NCBI RefSeq assembly: GCF_001638985.1
Contig: NW_017265149.1
Coordinates: 186,001-250,000, forward strand
DNA: 64,000 nt
Direction of reading: 5' to 3'
DNA from: Phycomyces blakesleeanus NRRL 1555(-)
Taxonomy: Eukaryota; Mucoromycota; Mucoromycetes; Mucorales; Phycomycetaceae
This document shows, in pieces, positions 24,863-35,308 of this stretch. The stretch's first letter is position 1, and each line of letters starts with the position of its first letter. Both the position numbers and the translations under genes were made by a program. The notes beneath the pieces were generated by a model that searched no databases, was not told the DNA's origin, and saw only the letters and a program-made list of their open reading frames with translations.

Positions 24863-25658
24863 ACGTTCGATACTTACTATTTAAAACCTCCTTTTCTTTT
24901 GCTGAATTCTCGGAGGAGTCATCTTAATATTTGCGTTTCATGTCTTTGTTACAAGCTTTGAAAAGAAATTCTGGTTTCCAGTAAACGATACAAAAAAGAA
25001 GAGAAAGGTTAAAGGACAACATTTCGCATTTTAATTAATTATGATGATGGTCTCTTCAATTAAAATTCTGAGATACTAATATATTGTCAAAGTTAATCGT
25101 GATACCATTGATATAAAACTTTATTATAAAAACAATAGACCCACCTAATACGGTGTGAGCAGAAGTTCAATAAAAAACTAGCAAAGCTTACCAGATATTT
25201 AATCGGTGGTTTGAAAATAAAACAAAGTATAAAGTAAAGAAGATCAATGAAGAAGATCAAAGTGTTTGTTGTGCGAATTTATAGGAAACAGACATTTGGA
25301 AATTGAAATTGAAACAATCGTAAATACTAGCGACTGTGCATTTTGAAAAAAAAAGTCTTTTTTTTATTTATTTCTTATATGTCCTTTATATGAAGGGAAA
25401 TTGATGTACTCCTTGCATGATTTTCTACAAGAAAAAAAATAAATAAGTGCTTGGCACATCACACCCACTGAGGTTTCTCCTAAATATGGAAATTTCTTGT
25501 CGAAACCAAATTTTCTATTGGCTTAGAGTATGAATTGAGATTAAACATGAAAAGCTTCAGATTTGGGGGGGCAAAATGATGAGACATATGCCAGAAAAGG
25601 ATGAAATAATATTTTCGTGTACCATAAATAAAATTCAGATGATATAAATGTATGAAAT
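24863..25658. other. Intergenic, no gene seen
   Basis: AT-rich sequence between the Fanzor-like relic and the poly-G tract. No exon or repeat end was supported. Confidence 0.5.
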
Positions 25659-25682
25659 GGGGGGGGGGGGGGGGGGGGGGGG
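25659..25682. repeat. 24-base poly-G tract at a contig edge
   Basis: Twenty-four consecutive G's immediately precede the corrupted stretch and the N gap. The run is probably partly real and partly a sequencing artefact. Confidence 0.9.
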
Positions 25683-25879
25683 AAAAAAACCAAAAATTTG
25701 GAAAAAAAAAAATTTTTTTGGAAAAAATTTTTTGGAAAAAAAAATTTTTTCCCAAAACATTTTCCCCATTTGGGTTTTTTTCCCCGGGCTTTAAAAACCC
25801 CCAACGGGGGGCCAAAAAAAAAGGGTTTAAAAAAATTTTTTTTTTTTTTTTGGGGGAAAAAAAAAAAAAAAAAAAGGGG
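25683..25879. other. Corrupted duplicate of 25981-26177 (sequencing artefact)
   Basis: This stretch consists only of short homopolymer runs. Shifted by 298 bases it lines up without gaps with the sequence after the N gap. For example, cattttccccatttgggttt at about 25757 faces cattttcatcatttgtgttt at about 26055. Each run is the true sequence smoothed into its neighbour, as expected from read dephasing after a long G run. It should not be annotated as biology. Confidence 0.88.
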
Positions 25880-25979
25880 NNNNNNNNNNNNNNNNNNNNN
25901 NNNNNNNNNNNNNNNNNNNNNNNNNNNNNNNNNNNNNNNNNNNNNNNNNNNNNNNNNNNNNNNNNNNNNNNNNNNNNNN
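25880..25979. other. Assembly gap of 100 N
   Basis: Exactly 100 N's, a conventional placeholder for a gap of unknown size. Because the flanks overlap in content, the true gap may be zero or negative. Confidence 0.99.
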
Positions 25980-26324
25980 GGAGAATGACAGAGAGTTGGA
26001 AAACAGAAGATTTAATTGGACAAAATTTATTGGAAAACATAATTTTTCTCTAAGTCATTTTCATCATTTGTGTTTTTTTGCCATGTCATTGAACATCCTC
26101 AACTGCATGCCATAATATACAGCATTAAGAAATATTTTTCTATTATTTTGTGAGTAATAGAAGTAAATAACAATGGTCTAGATAATGCCAACATTACTAT
26201 AGTAGATTTTAATGAGAACTATATTATATAAGTTTGCAATGTCACAGTAATTGTCAGCAATAATGACAAAAGTTTACGTTAATTTTGTTGCTGTTATATT
26301 ATTTTTGATGTACCATTAATATTT

Positions 26325-26789
26325 GGTGTGGACAGACTAAAAGTTCAAAAAAAGTGCAAAAAAAAGGGTAAAACAACTTCATCCAGAACTTAGTCAATCA
26401 GACTAATTTATGACTGTCCACACCGTTTTTTTTTTAAAAAAAAGTTCAGAATTAGTTCAAAATACATATTAGATAAAATTGTGCATAATCCTGTCTCTGT
26501 CATTAAGTGAGAACCTTTTATTGCGAGTTTTTCTAGACCTCTCATCATATGGGATATCTTCTCCATAAAAAAATTCTTCTCTTCTCAATCTTAGTGGCAA
26601 TGGAAGAAAACTAGCTAATTAGAGTCGATTAAAAATTTTGCCCTTTTTTTGCCCTTTTTTGCCCTTTTTTTGAACCTCTAAAAAAAAGGGCAAAAAAGGG
26701 GTAAAATTAATTAAAACTCTCGCCCAATGGTATGACTTAAAGTTTTGCTCTTTTTTTGCCCTTTTTTGAACTTTTAGTCTGCCCACACC
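26325..26789. repeat. Non-autonomous element with ~48-bp terminal inverted repeats
   Basis: The left end starts GGTGTGGACAGACTAAAAGT. The right end, reverse-complemented, starts GGTGTGGGCAGACTAAAAGT. Similarity continues for about 48 bases through runs of A with GTGC/GGGC interruptions. An internal inverted copy CTGTCCACACC at 26414-26424 pairs with the left end, so a shorter 100-bp unit is nested inside. No coding capacity and no clear target duplication were found. The superfamily is unassigned. Confidence 0.65.
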
Positions 26790-28199
26790 AATTATTATAT
26801 TTTTCTATAATCATTTAGACTTTCTTTGATAGTAATACTGCTAAGAATATAACAAAAAAGTACTCATATACACTGATTCTTGACATAGTGCCACCACTCA
26901 TAAGATCCCGAGACTGCTAAAAAACAAAGGGACATAATAGACTTTAGGCTAATTTTCCAATTGTTTACTTGTCTCTTTTTTTCATTATTTTCATGTCATC
27001 GTTTAAAGGTAAACCGCAAGTGTAATCTAGCCAGAGAATACTACATCATGGAAGTTTATTAAAGTGAGTACTATTTCTATTACGCATCTCTTTGAATTCT
27101 TACTAAATCATAATCTTGCTAGGCTTCAAAGGCGATGCAAAGATGAGATTACGGAACCAAATCTTATCAGCAGAGCAATGATATTTATCCAGATACATAA
27201 TCAGCTTTTTTGCCATAGAAACATTAGGTATGGACTAAATATATATATTAAAACAGTACACCGTCTATGCTCCATATTCTAATTGTTTCTTTACTTCTCT
27301 TAGGTAAGTTTTTAATGATAGCTAGTAGATATACACGCAGTATAAAAAGGTATTTTCTGCTTAAATAAACATTCTGTAAATTGTTATATTAATATGCTTT
27401 CTTATTTATTAGCTTTCTCATACCTGTAAAAGCTGCTTTCATTAAGAAACGGCTTGTAGCTTATAAAATACTTAATAGAATTACTTCTTTTTTTGAAACA
27501 AAATAAAATATATCTTTTTTGAGCCCAAAAAATAATTTCCAATGTTTGCACCCCCCCCCCCCCAATTCTACTATTTGAGGAAGACCCCCCTCGAAACTTG
27601 TCTGAGTTTCCTAAAAAGGAAACCCTTATCGACACTTTTTTCTTTTTCATCATTGAGATTAAAAAAACTTCAGTGGGTGTGTTGTTTTTCTAAAAAAGAA
27701 ATTAAAATTTTAAAAGTGCGCCTTATTTTTTCAAATTGTGCGCCTTGCAAAAGTGTTTTACAATATTTGCCAGTCATTTCCCGTATTAAATCCATTACTG
27801 TGGCAATAATCCTCTGCGCATCAAATACACGCATAATCATAAACGAGCTACTTAGATTTCCATAATTTAGACTGTAGTATTATATCAATCATACATTCAG
27901 TCCAAGATTATGATCAGTCGTGTCTAAACTATCTAATTTGTATATCTAAATTAACTCCAGAATCCCTCAATTTTTTATTTTGTTATTTTCTTTTCCTTTC
28001 TCTTCTTTTGATAAATATATATATATATTACAAAGTAAAACAATATCAAATCGGATCTCTCATAAAAATAGAATCTCTAACTTGCAGATACATTTTGTTT
28101 TCGGGGAATTTACAGTGACGTGAGAAAATATATGTTTTTCTACGTCATCAAAGCAATATATAAAGTTGTTGCATCGAACAACCAAAGAATATAGCAGTA
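26790..28199. other. Intergenic, no gene seen; poly-C tract
   Basis: AT-rich spacer before the asparaginase gene with a run of about 13 C's near 27550. The motif GTGCGCC occurs twice close to 27716 and 27743. A related GGCGCACAATT occurs near 23478, too little to define an element. No supported exon. Confidence 0.5.
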
Positions 28200-31006
28200 A
28201 TGGGGTTGAACAGAGACAAACCCTTATGCCAGTCCTCTACAGGATCCCAGTCTATACCCAAGACTGCCAAGAAATCCACTAAGAACACTGGTTTGGTCTA
28301 TGATAACGCCGCTGTGGGACACCAACTAAGCGCCGACCGCAATGGCATGCTGGCTCCAGGTATGTCATTCCATTGGAATCTTGATCACAATAAAAAAAAA
28401 ATAGAATCAGAAATTGACCGAGCAGCAATCTCGACTTGATCCCAAAAGATGTCTCGAGAGTATTGATTATATATACTGGTGGTACTATTGGAATGAAGCA
28501 TACACCCGAGCACGGCTATATCCCAGTAAGTCCGAAAATTAACTCTAACACTTAAATCATTTTTAATTATATATATATAAGCCTGCAAAATAGAAATATA
28601 TATCAAAGAAAAATCTTACAATTATTATATGATGATTGTTTATTACAATCTCAATTTACTAAGCCATTAATTGATAATATGGAATAGGTTCCTGACTACT
28701 TCACAAAAAGTTTGGCTAGCTATGGGCGCTTCCATGATCAAAAGAAAGATCAAGGATCTGGAAGTTTATCTCGCAGTTCATCATCAGACAGTCTTGACAG
28801 CCTTCATCTGGAGACAAATGAACTTTCACCGAGCTTAAACGTAACAAACCCGGTGCGTATAGTTTCTTCTAGTGGATCTTCAGTTGGCAAAGAAACTATA
28901 GTCCAACTTCCGAGTTTGATCACACCTGTCAGCCTTTACGGAAAGCGCATCAGGTACGTACCTTACATAATAAAATGACAGCCAGTTGTAGGCTTATCAG
29001 TAGTTTATTCTCACGCTCCCATGCTCTCATCCTCACACACACTCGTGACTTTACTTATTTTGGGAATTAAGGTATTCAATCCTTGAGTATGATCCCTTGC
29101 TTGATTCGTGCAACATGACAATGTCAGGTAAGGCTATTACACTTTTAGTTTTTTTTTATATATATATGCATATATAATTTTCTGAAGTATTAATTTTTCT
29201 TTTTCAGATTGGGTACGAATCGTTAGAGACATCGAAGGCAATTATCAGTTTTATGATGCTTTTATTGTTCTCCATGGTACGGATACAATGGCGTATACTG
29301 CAAGTGCCTTGAGTTTCATGTTGGAAGATCTTGGGTAAATATACGCACAATCATTAGAAAGCATAGAATCTATAAAATCTCATTATTGGTATAGTAAGAC
29401 AGTCATCATTACTGGTTCACAGGTACCCTTGAGTGAGGTGCGAAATGATGCCGTCGAAAATCTTTTGGGCGCACTCACAATTGCTGGTCATTTTGTAATT
29501 CCTGAAGTCGGATTGTACTTTGGACAAAAGTTGTACAGAGGAAATAGAACAAGCAAACAAAGTGCTGTTGACTTTGACGCATTTGATTCTCCGAATATGG
29601 CTCCTCTTATTGATGTTGGCATTAATATTGGTAATGAACTTGTTTTTTTAAGAAAATACTCTTACCAGAAATATAAGAGAAATAAATATACTAATTGTGT
29701 AGTATTTTGGATATAAATAGATGTTAAATGGCCACTTGTACTTCGCCCTATGCAGATTGCCAAGTTCCAGGCTCACAAAGTACTGAATCCAAACGTTGCT
29801 TCTCTTCGCCTCTTCCCGGGTATCAACGCAACTACTATTCGAACATTCTTAGCCCCACCTATCCAGGGTGCCGTCTTGGAGACTTATGGTGCAGGAAATG
29901 CCCCAGCAAGAGACGATCTCTTGTCTGCTTTAAAAGAAGCTTCGGATAGAGGAGTTGTCATAGTAAACTGTACTCAATGTCGTAAAGGGCTTGTGACGGA
30001 TTCATATGCAACAGGAAAACAACTCTCGCTAGTTGGTGTGGTAGCCGGAGCAGATATGACACCAGAATGTGCATTAACAAAACTCTCATACTTGCTTGGA
30101 AAGCACACTGGAAACCCACACCTAGTCAGACAGTTAATGACAAGAAACTTGCGTGGAGAGCTGACAGTACGCTCCCTTCAGCAGCGATTTAGTGCAATGA
30201 ACAATCGTGCCAATCTCCTTACAGATATCCTTCTGAACGAATCTATACGCAGAAATCTAGGAGGAAAGAAAAAGCCAGAAGATCTATCCGAGATTCCTAT
30301 GAACGATCCAAACATGTCAGTTGAAGAGCAGCTTTTAGCTGAAAAGGCACTAGGACCCATTATGATGTGTTCTTCTGCAGAAGCAAACGATCTTGATAGT
30401 ATGAAACTAATCCTTGAAAACATGAGTGGCGAGTTCAACTGGAACTGTGTGGATTACGATGGGCGTAGTCCGCTTCATCTTGCTTCTCGCCAGGGAAATT
30501 TAGCTGTAGTTGAATATCTCTTGCTTCATGGGGCCTCAATTCATGTGCGAGACAGAGCTGGACATACTCCATTATACTATGCCCTAATCGGAAAACGCGT
30601 GGAGGTTGTTTCGATGTTGAGAAAGGCAGGTGCTCACTTTGCAGAGTGTGAAGTAAATGATTTTGGGCCACTTTGGTTGAGATATGTCAGCACCGATGAT
30701 ATTAAGATGGTCAGACTTGCCTTGGATGCCGGTTGGGGAATCAATTGGTTCGAACCTGTGGAAGGTCGAAATGCCGTTGATGTGGCTGTCTGTGAAGGAC
30801 ATTTGGCCATGTTAAAACTACTTTTAGGATATTCAGATATCAGCCTTAATCACAAAGACAGATGGGGATTCGATGTTTTGGACAAGCTTAAAATGCTTAG
30901 ACTTTCTAACAAGAAAGACGCTTCAGGAATCTACAGAAAGGTTCCTGACACGGTTCTGGACTCCATGGAAGCCCTTTTGACGCCGAGAATTCAGCAAGCA
31001 CTTTAG
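28200..31006 (+). CDS. ASPG: L-asparaginase, cytosolic type with ankyrin repeats
   Basis: It hydrolyses asparagine to aspartate and ammonia. The architecture is an N-terminal asparaginase domain and C-terminal ankyrin repeats, as in the animal ASPG/60-kDa lysophospholipase type. Exons: 28200-28359, about 28430-28525, 28688-28953, 29072-29127, 29208-29334, 29395-29630 and 29721-31006. The first catalytic Thr motif is YTGGTIGM and the second HGTDTMAYTASALSF. Conserved blocks GSQVPLSEVRNDAVENLLGA, VIVNCTQC and a late DMTPECALTKLSYLLG follow. Ankyrin repeats lie near 30450-30650 (DGRSPLHLASRQGNLAVVEY). A Ser-rich insert sits in exon 3. Exon 1 does not join exon 2 in frame by the obvious splice pair, so the exact N-terminus is uncertain. 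Confidence 0.92.
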
Positions 31007-32128
31007 AATACATAAATATAATCTTATGCTGTGCGTAAATAATGTACTATAGACCTTTATGTCATACGCATATATAGCAAATTTTTGTAAGAAAACGGAA
31101 TAAAAACAGTTCTTTTAATGGTAAATAACCAAGGAATCCGATTGCTTAAAGCAAAAAATAAATACATAAATAATGGCTTTTAGTATAATAGATAAGCTAC
31201 CAGCATATCCTTAAAAAGGACCTAAATTATTAAAAAGTATTTCTGTACAATTTGAACATAATATTTGTATGATCTTTTGGAAGTGTTTTTAGAGATAAAG
31301 TTGTGTTTTGAGTTCATCAATGGTGGTGTCAAGTTTGGTGGATATGGAATCACATGGCTATATATATATTCCAATTAACAAGCTCTTTTAGAGAAATATA
31401 GTATTCTTATGTAAAGACGGCAATACCAACTATATCAATAATTTCTTTGGCCGATTACTAATGTGTGTATATATATTGCTAGTAACTATTAGTGGTACGT
31501 TGAGCATATGATACGATTTATTGTACGTTGTTTATATTAGAAACTGGACCTTTTCTATGATATGCTTATATTAATTATTATTTAATGTTTGTTTTTTTTT
31601 CTTAATCCCTCATAAATAAAGCTTGGAAATATTTTTTTATTTCACTATATGATATCACGGTTACATTAATATTTATTTCAAGGAATTGGATTTCTCTAGT
31701 GAGATACGTTACTCTATTCTACTCTTAATACGCATAACTCAAAAATTAAAAGACTTTGTGTACCATTACCTGACATACGAAACCTCGACTTGTACATTTA
31801 TTTGTCGAAGAAAGAAAAATGGTACTGTTGCTTTTATTACTTATATACCTATTCAGTCAATATACGCTTTTCCTAATTTTCAGGTTGCAGCTATAGAACA
31901 TTATATATCTAGAATATGTTTTTAAATGGGAGGGCCGGGTAAGAGCGGAACTTACACATTTTTTCTCGTCTTTTAGCAATATATCTCAAAGGAGATGCAG
32001 TCGAACTTTAGTACGACAACAACAAAAGCCATTTCAAGAAATACAAATAAAAAGAGGTTTTGTACTAAACGTGTTCAATAGTCTTTCTCTCTTTTTTTAT
32101 ATATTTATATCAGAGTCACCCTTTAGGA
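31007..32128. other. Intergenic, no gene seen
   Basis: AT-rich spacer between the asparaginase and an HSPA12-like gene. A 79-codon open frame at 31686 shows no family feature or splice context and is not called. Confidence 0.5.
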
Positions 32129-34206
32129 ATGGCAAACGGCCTTGACGATTATGATCTTGTCTTTGGAGTAGGTAAAGTTTCCATAGCTATTATATCTAAG
32201 AAAGCACATTAACAAGCGCGAGTATGAAATTGGTTTATTAGATTTTGGAACAATCAACTCTGGCTATTACTTGCTTAGCTTGAAGAATGATACATCCAGA
32301 GATAAATTCGATCAAAGGTTAGGGCGTTTTTTTTTTTAAAAAAATGATAATAATAATAATTAAGGGTGTCTATAAAAAGTCTTTAAAAGACGAAATAAAT
32401 GAGGAATTAAACATCTCGATCAGCCAGTTTGAACATGGAAAATCAATAATAGCGTAATAAAGATCTTATATACCATGTACCTACCATGATAACTTGTTTT
32501 TCTTTCGTTATGTACAATTCGTTTAGTCATTTGTGGAAATACAAAGAGGAACCATCTACAATGTTTTATAAGAAAAATTCAAAAAAGCTTTTTAAATATG
32601 GAGAATTGGCTGATTGCGAATTCAAGAATAATCTCAATTCAGGATATTATGCGAATAGAGTGAAGATGTGGCTGGACAGAACCATTAAGAATCCAGCTTT
32701 ACCGCCTCATCTAAAGCCAGTAGAAGGTAAAAGACAAAGATAATAATAGGTAGGTATATAATCAGGAGATGGTTTTTAATATGCGATTTTAGTCATCGCT
32801 GACTACTTGAAAAAAATGAGCGTTCCCATGGACAGACAGTTACGGTTATACAACAACATTGGTGATGGTTTTAAGTGGAGATATTGTATGACAGTCCCTA
32901 ATATGTGGCCCGAACAATCCAAGAGTATCATGAGAGAGGCTGCAATATTAGCTGGTTTTGTTACAGAGGGGAATGATATAGACAAGCTTTTAATTATCGA
33001 TGAGGCTTTAGCTGCTGCATTACATTCTGACAGAGTTTCTTCTGAACTAAAGCTTGCACATGGCAGCCGGTTTCTGATCTGCGATGCTGGTGGTAGAAAT
33101 ATAAACATTTCCACATTTGAGAAGGACAATTTGTCAGGAATAAGTGGTCTGAAAGAGATTACTATTGGAGATGGCGGTTCCTGTGGATCCATCCTTCTGG
33201 AAAATCTGTTTGAAGCTCTACTTAGAAAGCGAATGTATATACACTCGGGCTATAGTGAAAGAAACAAGGAAAACACTTTATGGTACTTTAATTACAAGTT
33301 AAAGGTAGCATACCCGAAATGTTTGACATATATATTAGGTTATTGAATGCTTTAAGAAATTAATGGCATATTATATGTTAATTTATGTAGTATATATTTG
33401 GTGGCGACATGAAGAAAACATCTTATTATATGAAAATGATTAATCAAGAATACATACGTGGGCATCCAAATATAGGCGAAGAGGAAGGAATATCATTGGA
33501 TGCAATTCAGACAAGCGTGTTTGATCCAGTAGTAAATGAAGTACTCGGTATGATTGAGAAACAGCTCATACAGCTGAGAGGCAAGACTTTGAACGCTATA
33601 TTCATAACTGGAGGATTTGGACAGTCACCATATCTACAAAAACGAATGAAGGAAACTTTTAAGGGTCGAGTGAAGCATTTCAAGGTTATTGAAGATGGTC
33701 ATGAAGCTGTAATGAAAGGAGCAGCTTTATTTGGCTTCAATCCGTGTAAAATCACACAAAACATCATACGTTGTACATATGGTATAAGGATAAGCTTACC
33801 CAGTAGCACATCTGATGACAGTAGTGATCTCAAATCCGAAAAAGAAAAGATCTATGTTTATATCCGTAAAGGGGAATCAGTTAACAACGATATGTGGATC
33901 AGTAGAAGCCATGTTTGGAAAAACAATAGCCTGCCAGTTATATGTAAGAACTGTTTTCTATATTTTTCTACCATCTAATAAGGAGTATTGCTAGCTTTAT
34001 GTACGTCTAATGACGATTTACTGACTCTAGAGTACAATTATGTTTATGGGGTTGATATAGTGGCTATCTTCAACCAAAAATATCCAGATGATCAAACAAA
34101 AGAAATTATCGATGAAGTGCTGACCATCGGAATACGATTTGGCTCAAATAGAGTTGAAATCAAAGTTAATTCTGGCGGGAGACAGTTCGAGTATGTTAAT
34201 ACTTGA
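32129..34206 (+). CDS. HSPA12-like Hsp70-related protein, copy A (degenerate, truncated)
   Basis: Exons at about 32129-32171, 32242-32317, 32526-32727, 32793-33304, 33390-33942 and 33985-34206 match copy B (54309-56482) exon for exon. The first phosphate loop spans the first intron and reads GVDFGTINSGYY, where copy B has GIDFGTTFSGYY. The second loop reads CDAGGRNINISTFE where copy B has CDAGGGTVDLAVFE, so the GGGT.D core of the ATPase is lost. The C-terminus stops at TGA in EYVNT-stop-DVT. Copy B reads EYVTVWDVTGEK there and continues about 40 residues. This is either a pseudoenzyme with a shortened tail or a pseudogene; the frame is otherwise open, which argues for recent decay or a retained non-ATPase role. 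Confidence 0.8.
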
Positions 34207-35308
34207 GATGTTACCAAAAGAAAAACAGTGCCTGGTTATATATCAATTTCAAGACATCAAATTCTGTTGAAGCACAAAAAAAATGAAAGATAAATTATAT
34301 GATTTTTAGTAAGAATATGTTAAGTATTTCTGTGTAAATAAATATAATCTCTATACTTTTGAAAACATTGTAATCCGATAAGATACTGTAGTTTCAAGCT
34401 TGAATAATTGTAATACTTTTTAATAAATTTATTTATAAGTAATTAGTAAATATAGGATTGACAATCCAAGTATTAAAGTAGAAACTCATTTTTCTTAATA
34501 AAACATGACAACGCACTACAAGGAGGAGGAGTAGGAGGAGGAGATATAGAGGAGGATCCAAAGGGAAATTACAAAAGAAATCCTGGAGTAGATTCTCTTT
34601 TTCCTTCGCACTCTTTTTGTCTTTTTAAGAATTATACACTCCGCAATGATGCGGATGTTAAGTTTTATTGATATACCGACTTTATTCAAATCCGAAAGAG
34701 CGGAGACACATCACTTTCCATAAAAGTAAAGAGTAAAAAAAATAAGGTATTTTCGAAAAGCGTCTCCTAGAATCGCCTTTGAATTCGCCCTTTTGTTTTT
34801 TTCACCGTATTGCTATATCAATAAGAATATGTGCGTCTCAATTCCAGTGGGAATTTGGCTTTACACACATTATAAAAGCATTGGTGTTTGAATAATATCA
34901 TACATAGATATATATATATATGTGTGTGTATGAAGATTTAAGATACGCCAAGATACCATACATGGCGCTTTGTGATTGTATTTGACTTGGTAATCATAAA
35001 AAAATAAATAAGGATGAAATGGCTTACTCAGAGACAGTTGCCAAAAGAACATCTTGTGTGCCTCTTCTTGATGAGTAATCATACATTAGTGGGCTTTGTT
35101 ATGAGTTGTCCATGTACATCCACATTCTGCCCTTTATCCCAAAAAAAAATGAGCATACATTTCTGTGCTGTAGGTAAATGATATTGCTGTTGCTGTTATG
35201 CTTGTTAGAGGGCAAAAGAAATGTGTGCTTTTTCATATTAAGACTTGGTATGCGAGACTTCCCATTCAACTGCCCTCTTCCTTTCAAATAATAATAATAA
35301 TAATAACT
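34207..35308. other. Intergenic, no gene seen
   Basis: AT-rich, with a purine tract of GGAGGA units near 34520-34560. After the copy A stop, about 15 further codons still read like the lost tail (DVTKRKTVPGY). Confidence 0.55.

Noticed and set aside
25480..26053. Open frames spanning the N gap with runs of Phe, Lys and Gly
   Set aside because: They translate homopolymer artefact and N's and have no biological support.
31686..31925. 79-codon plus frame between asparaginase and HSPA12-like copy A
   Set aside because: No recognisable motif and no supporting splice or promoter context.
34500..34560. GGAGGA tract as a candidate CRISPR-like or regulatory array
   Set aside because: It is a simple purine microsatellite without spacers.
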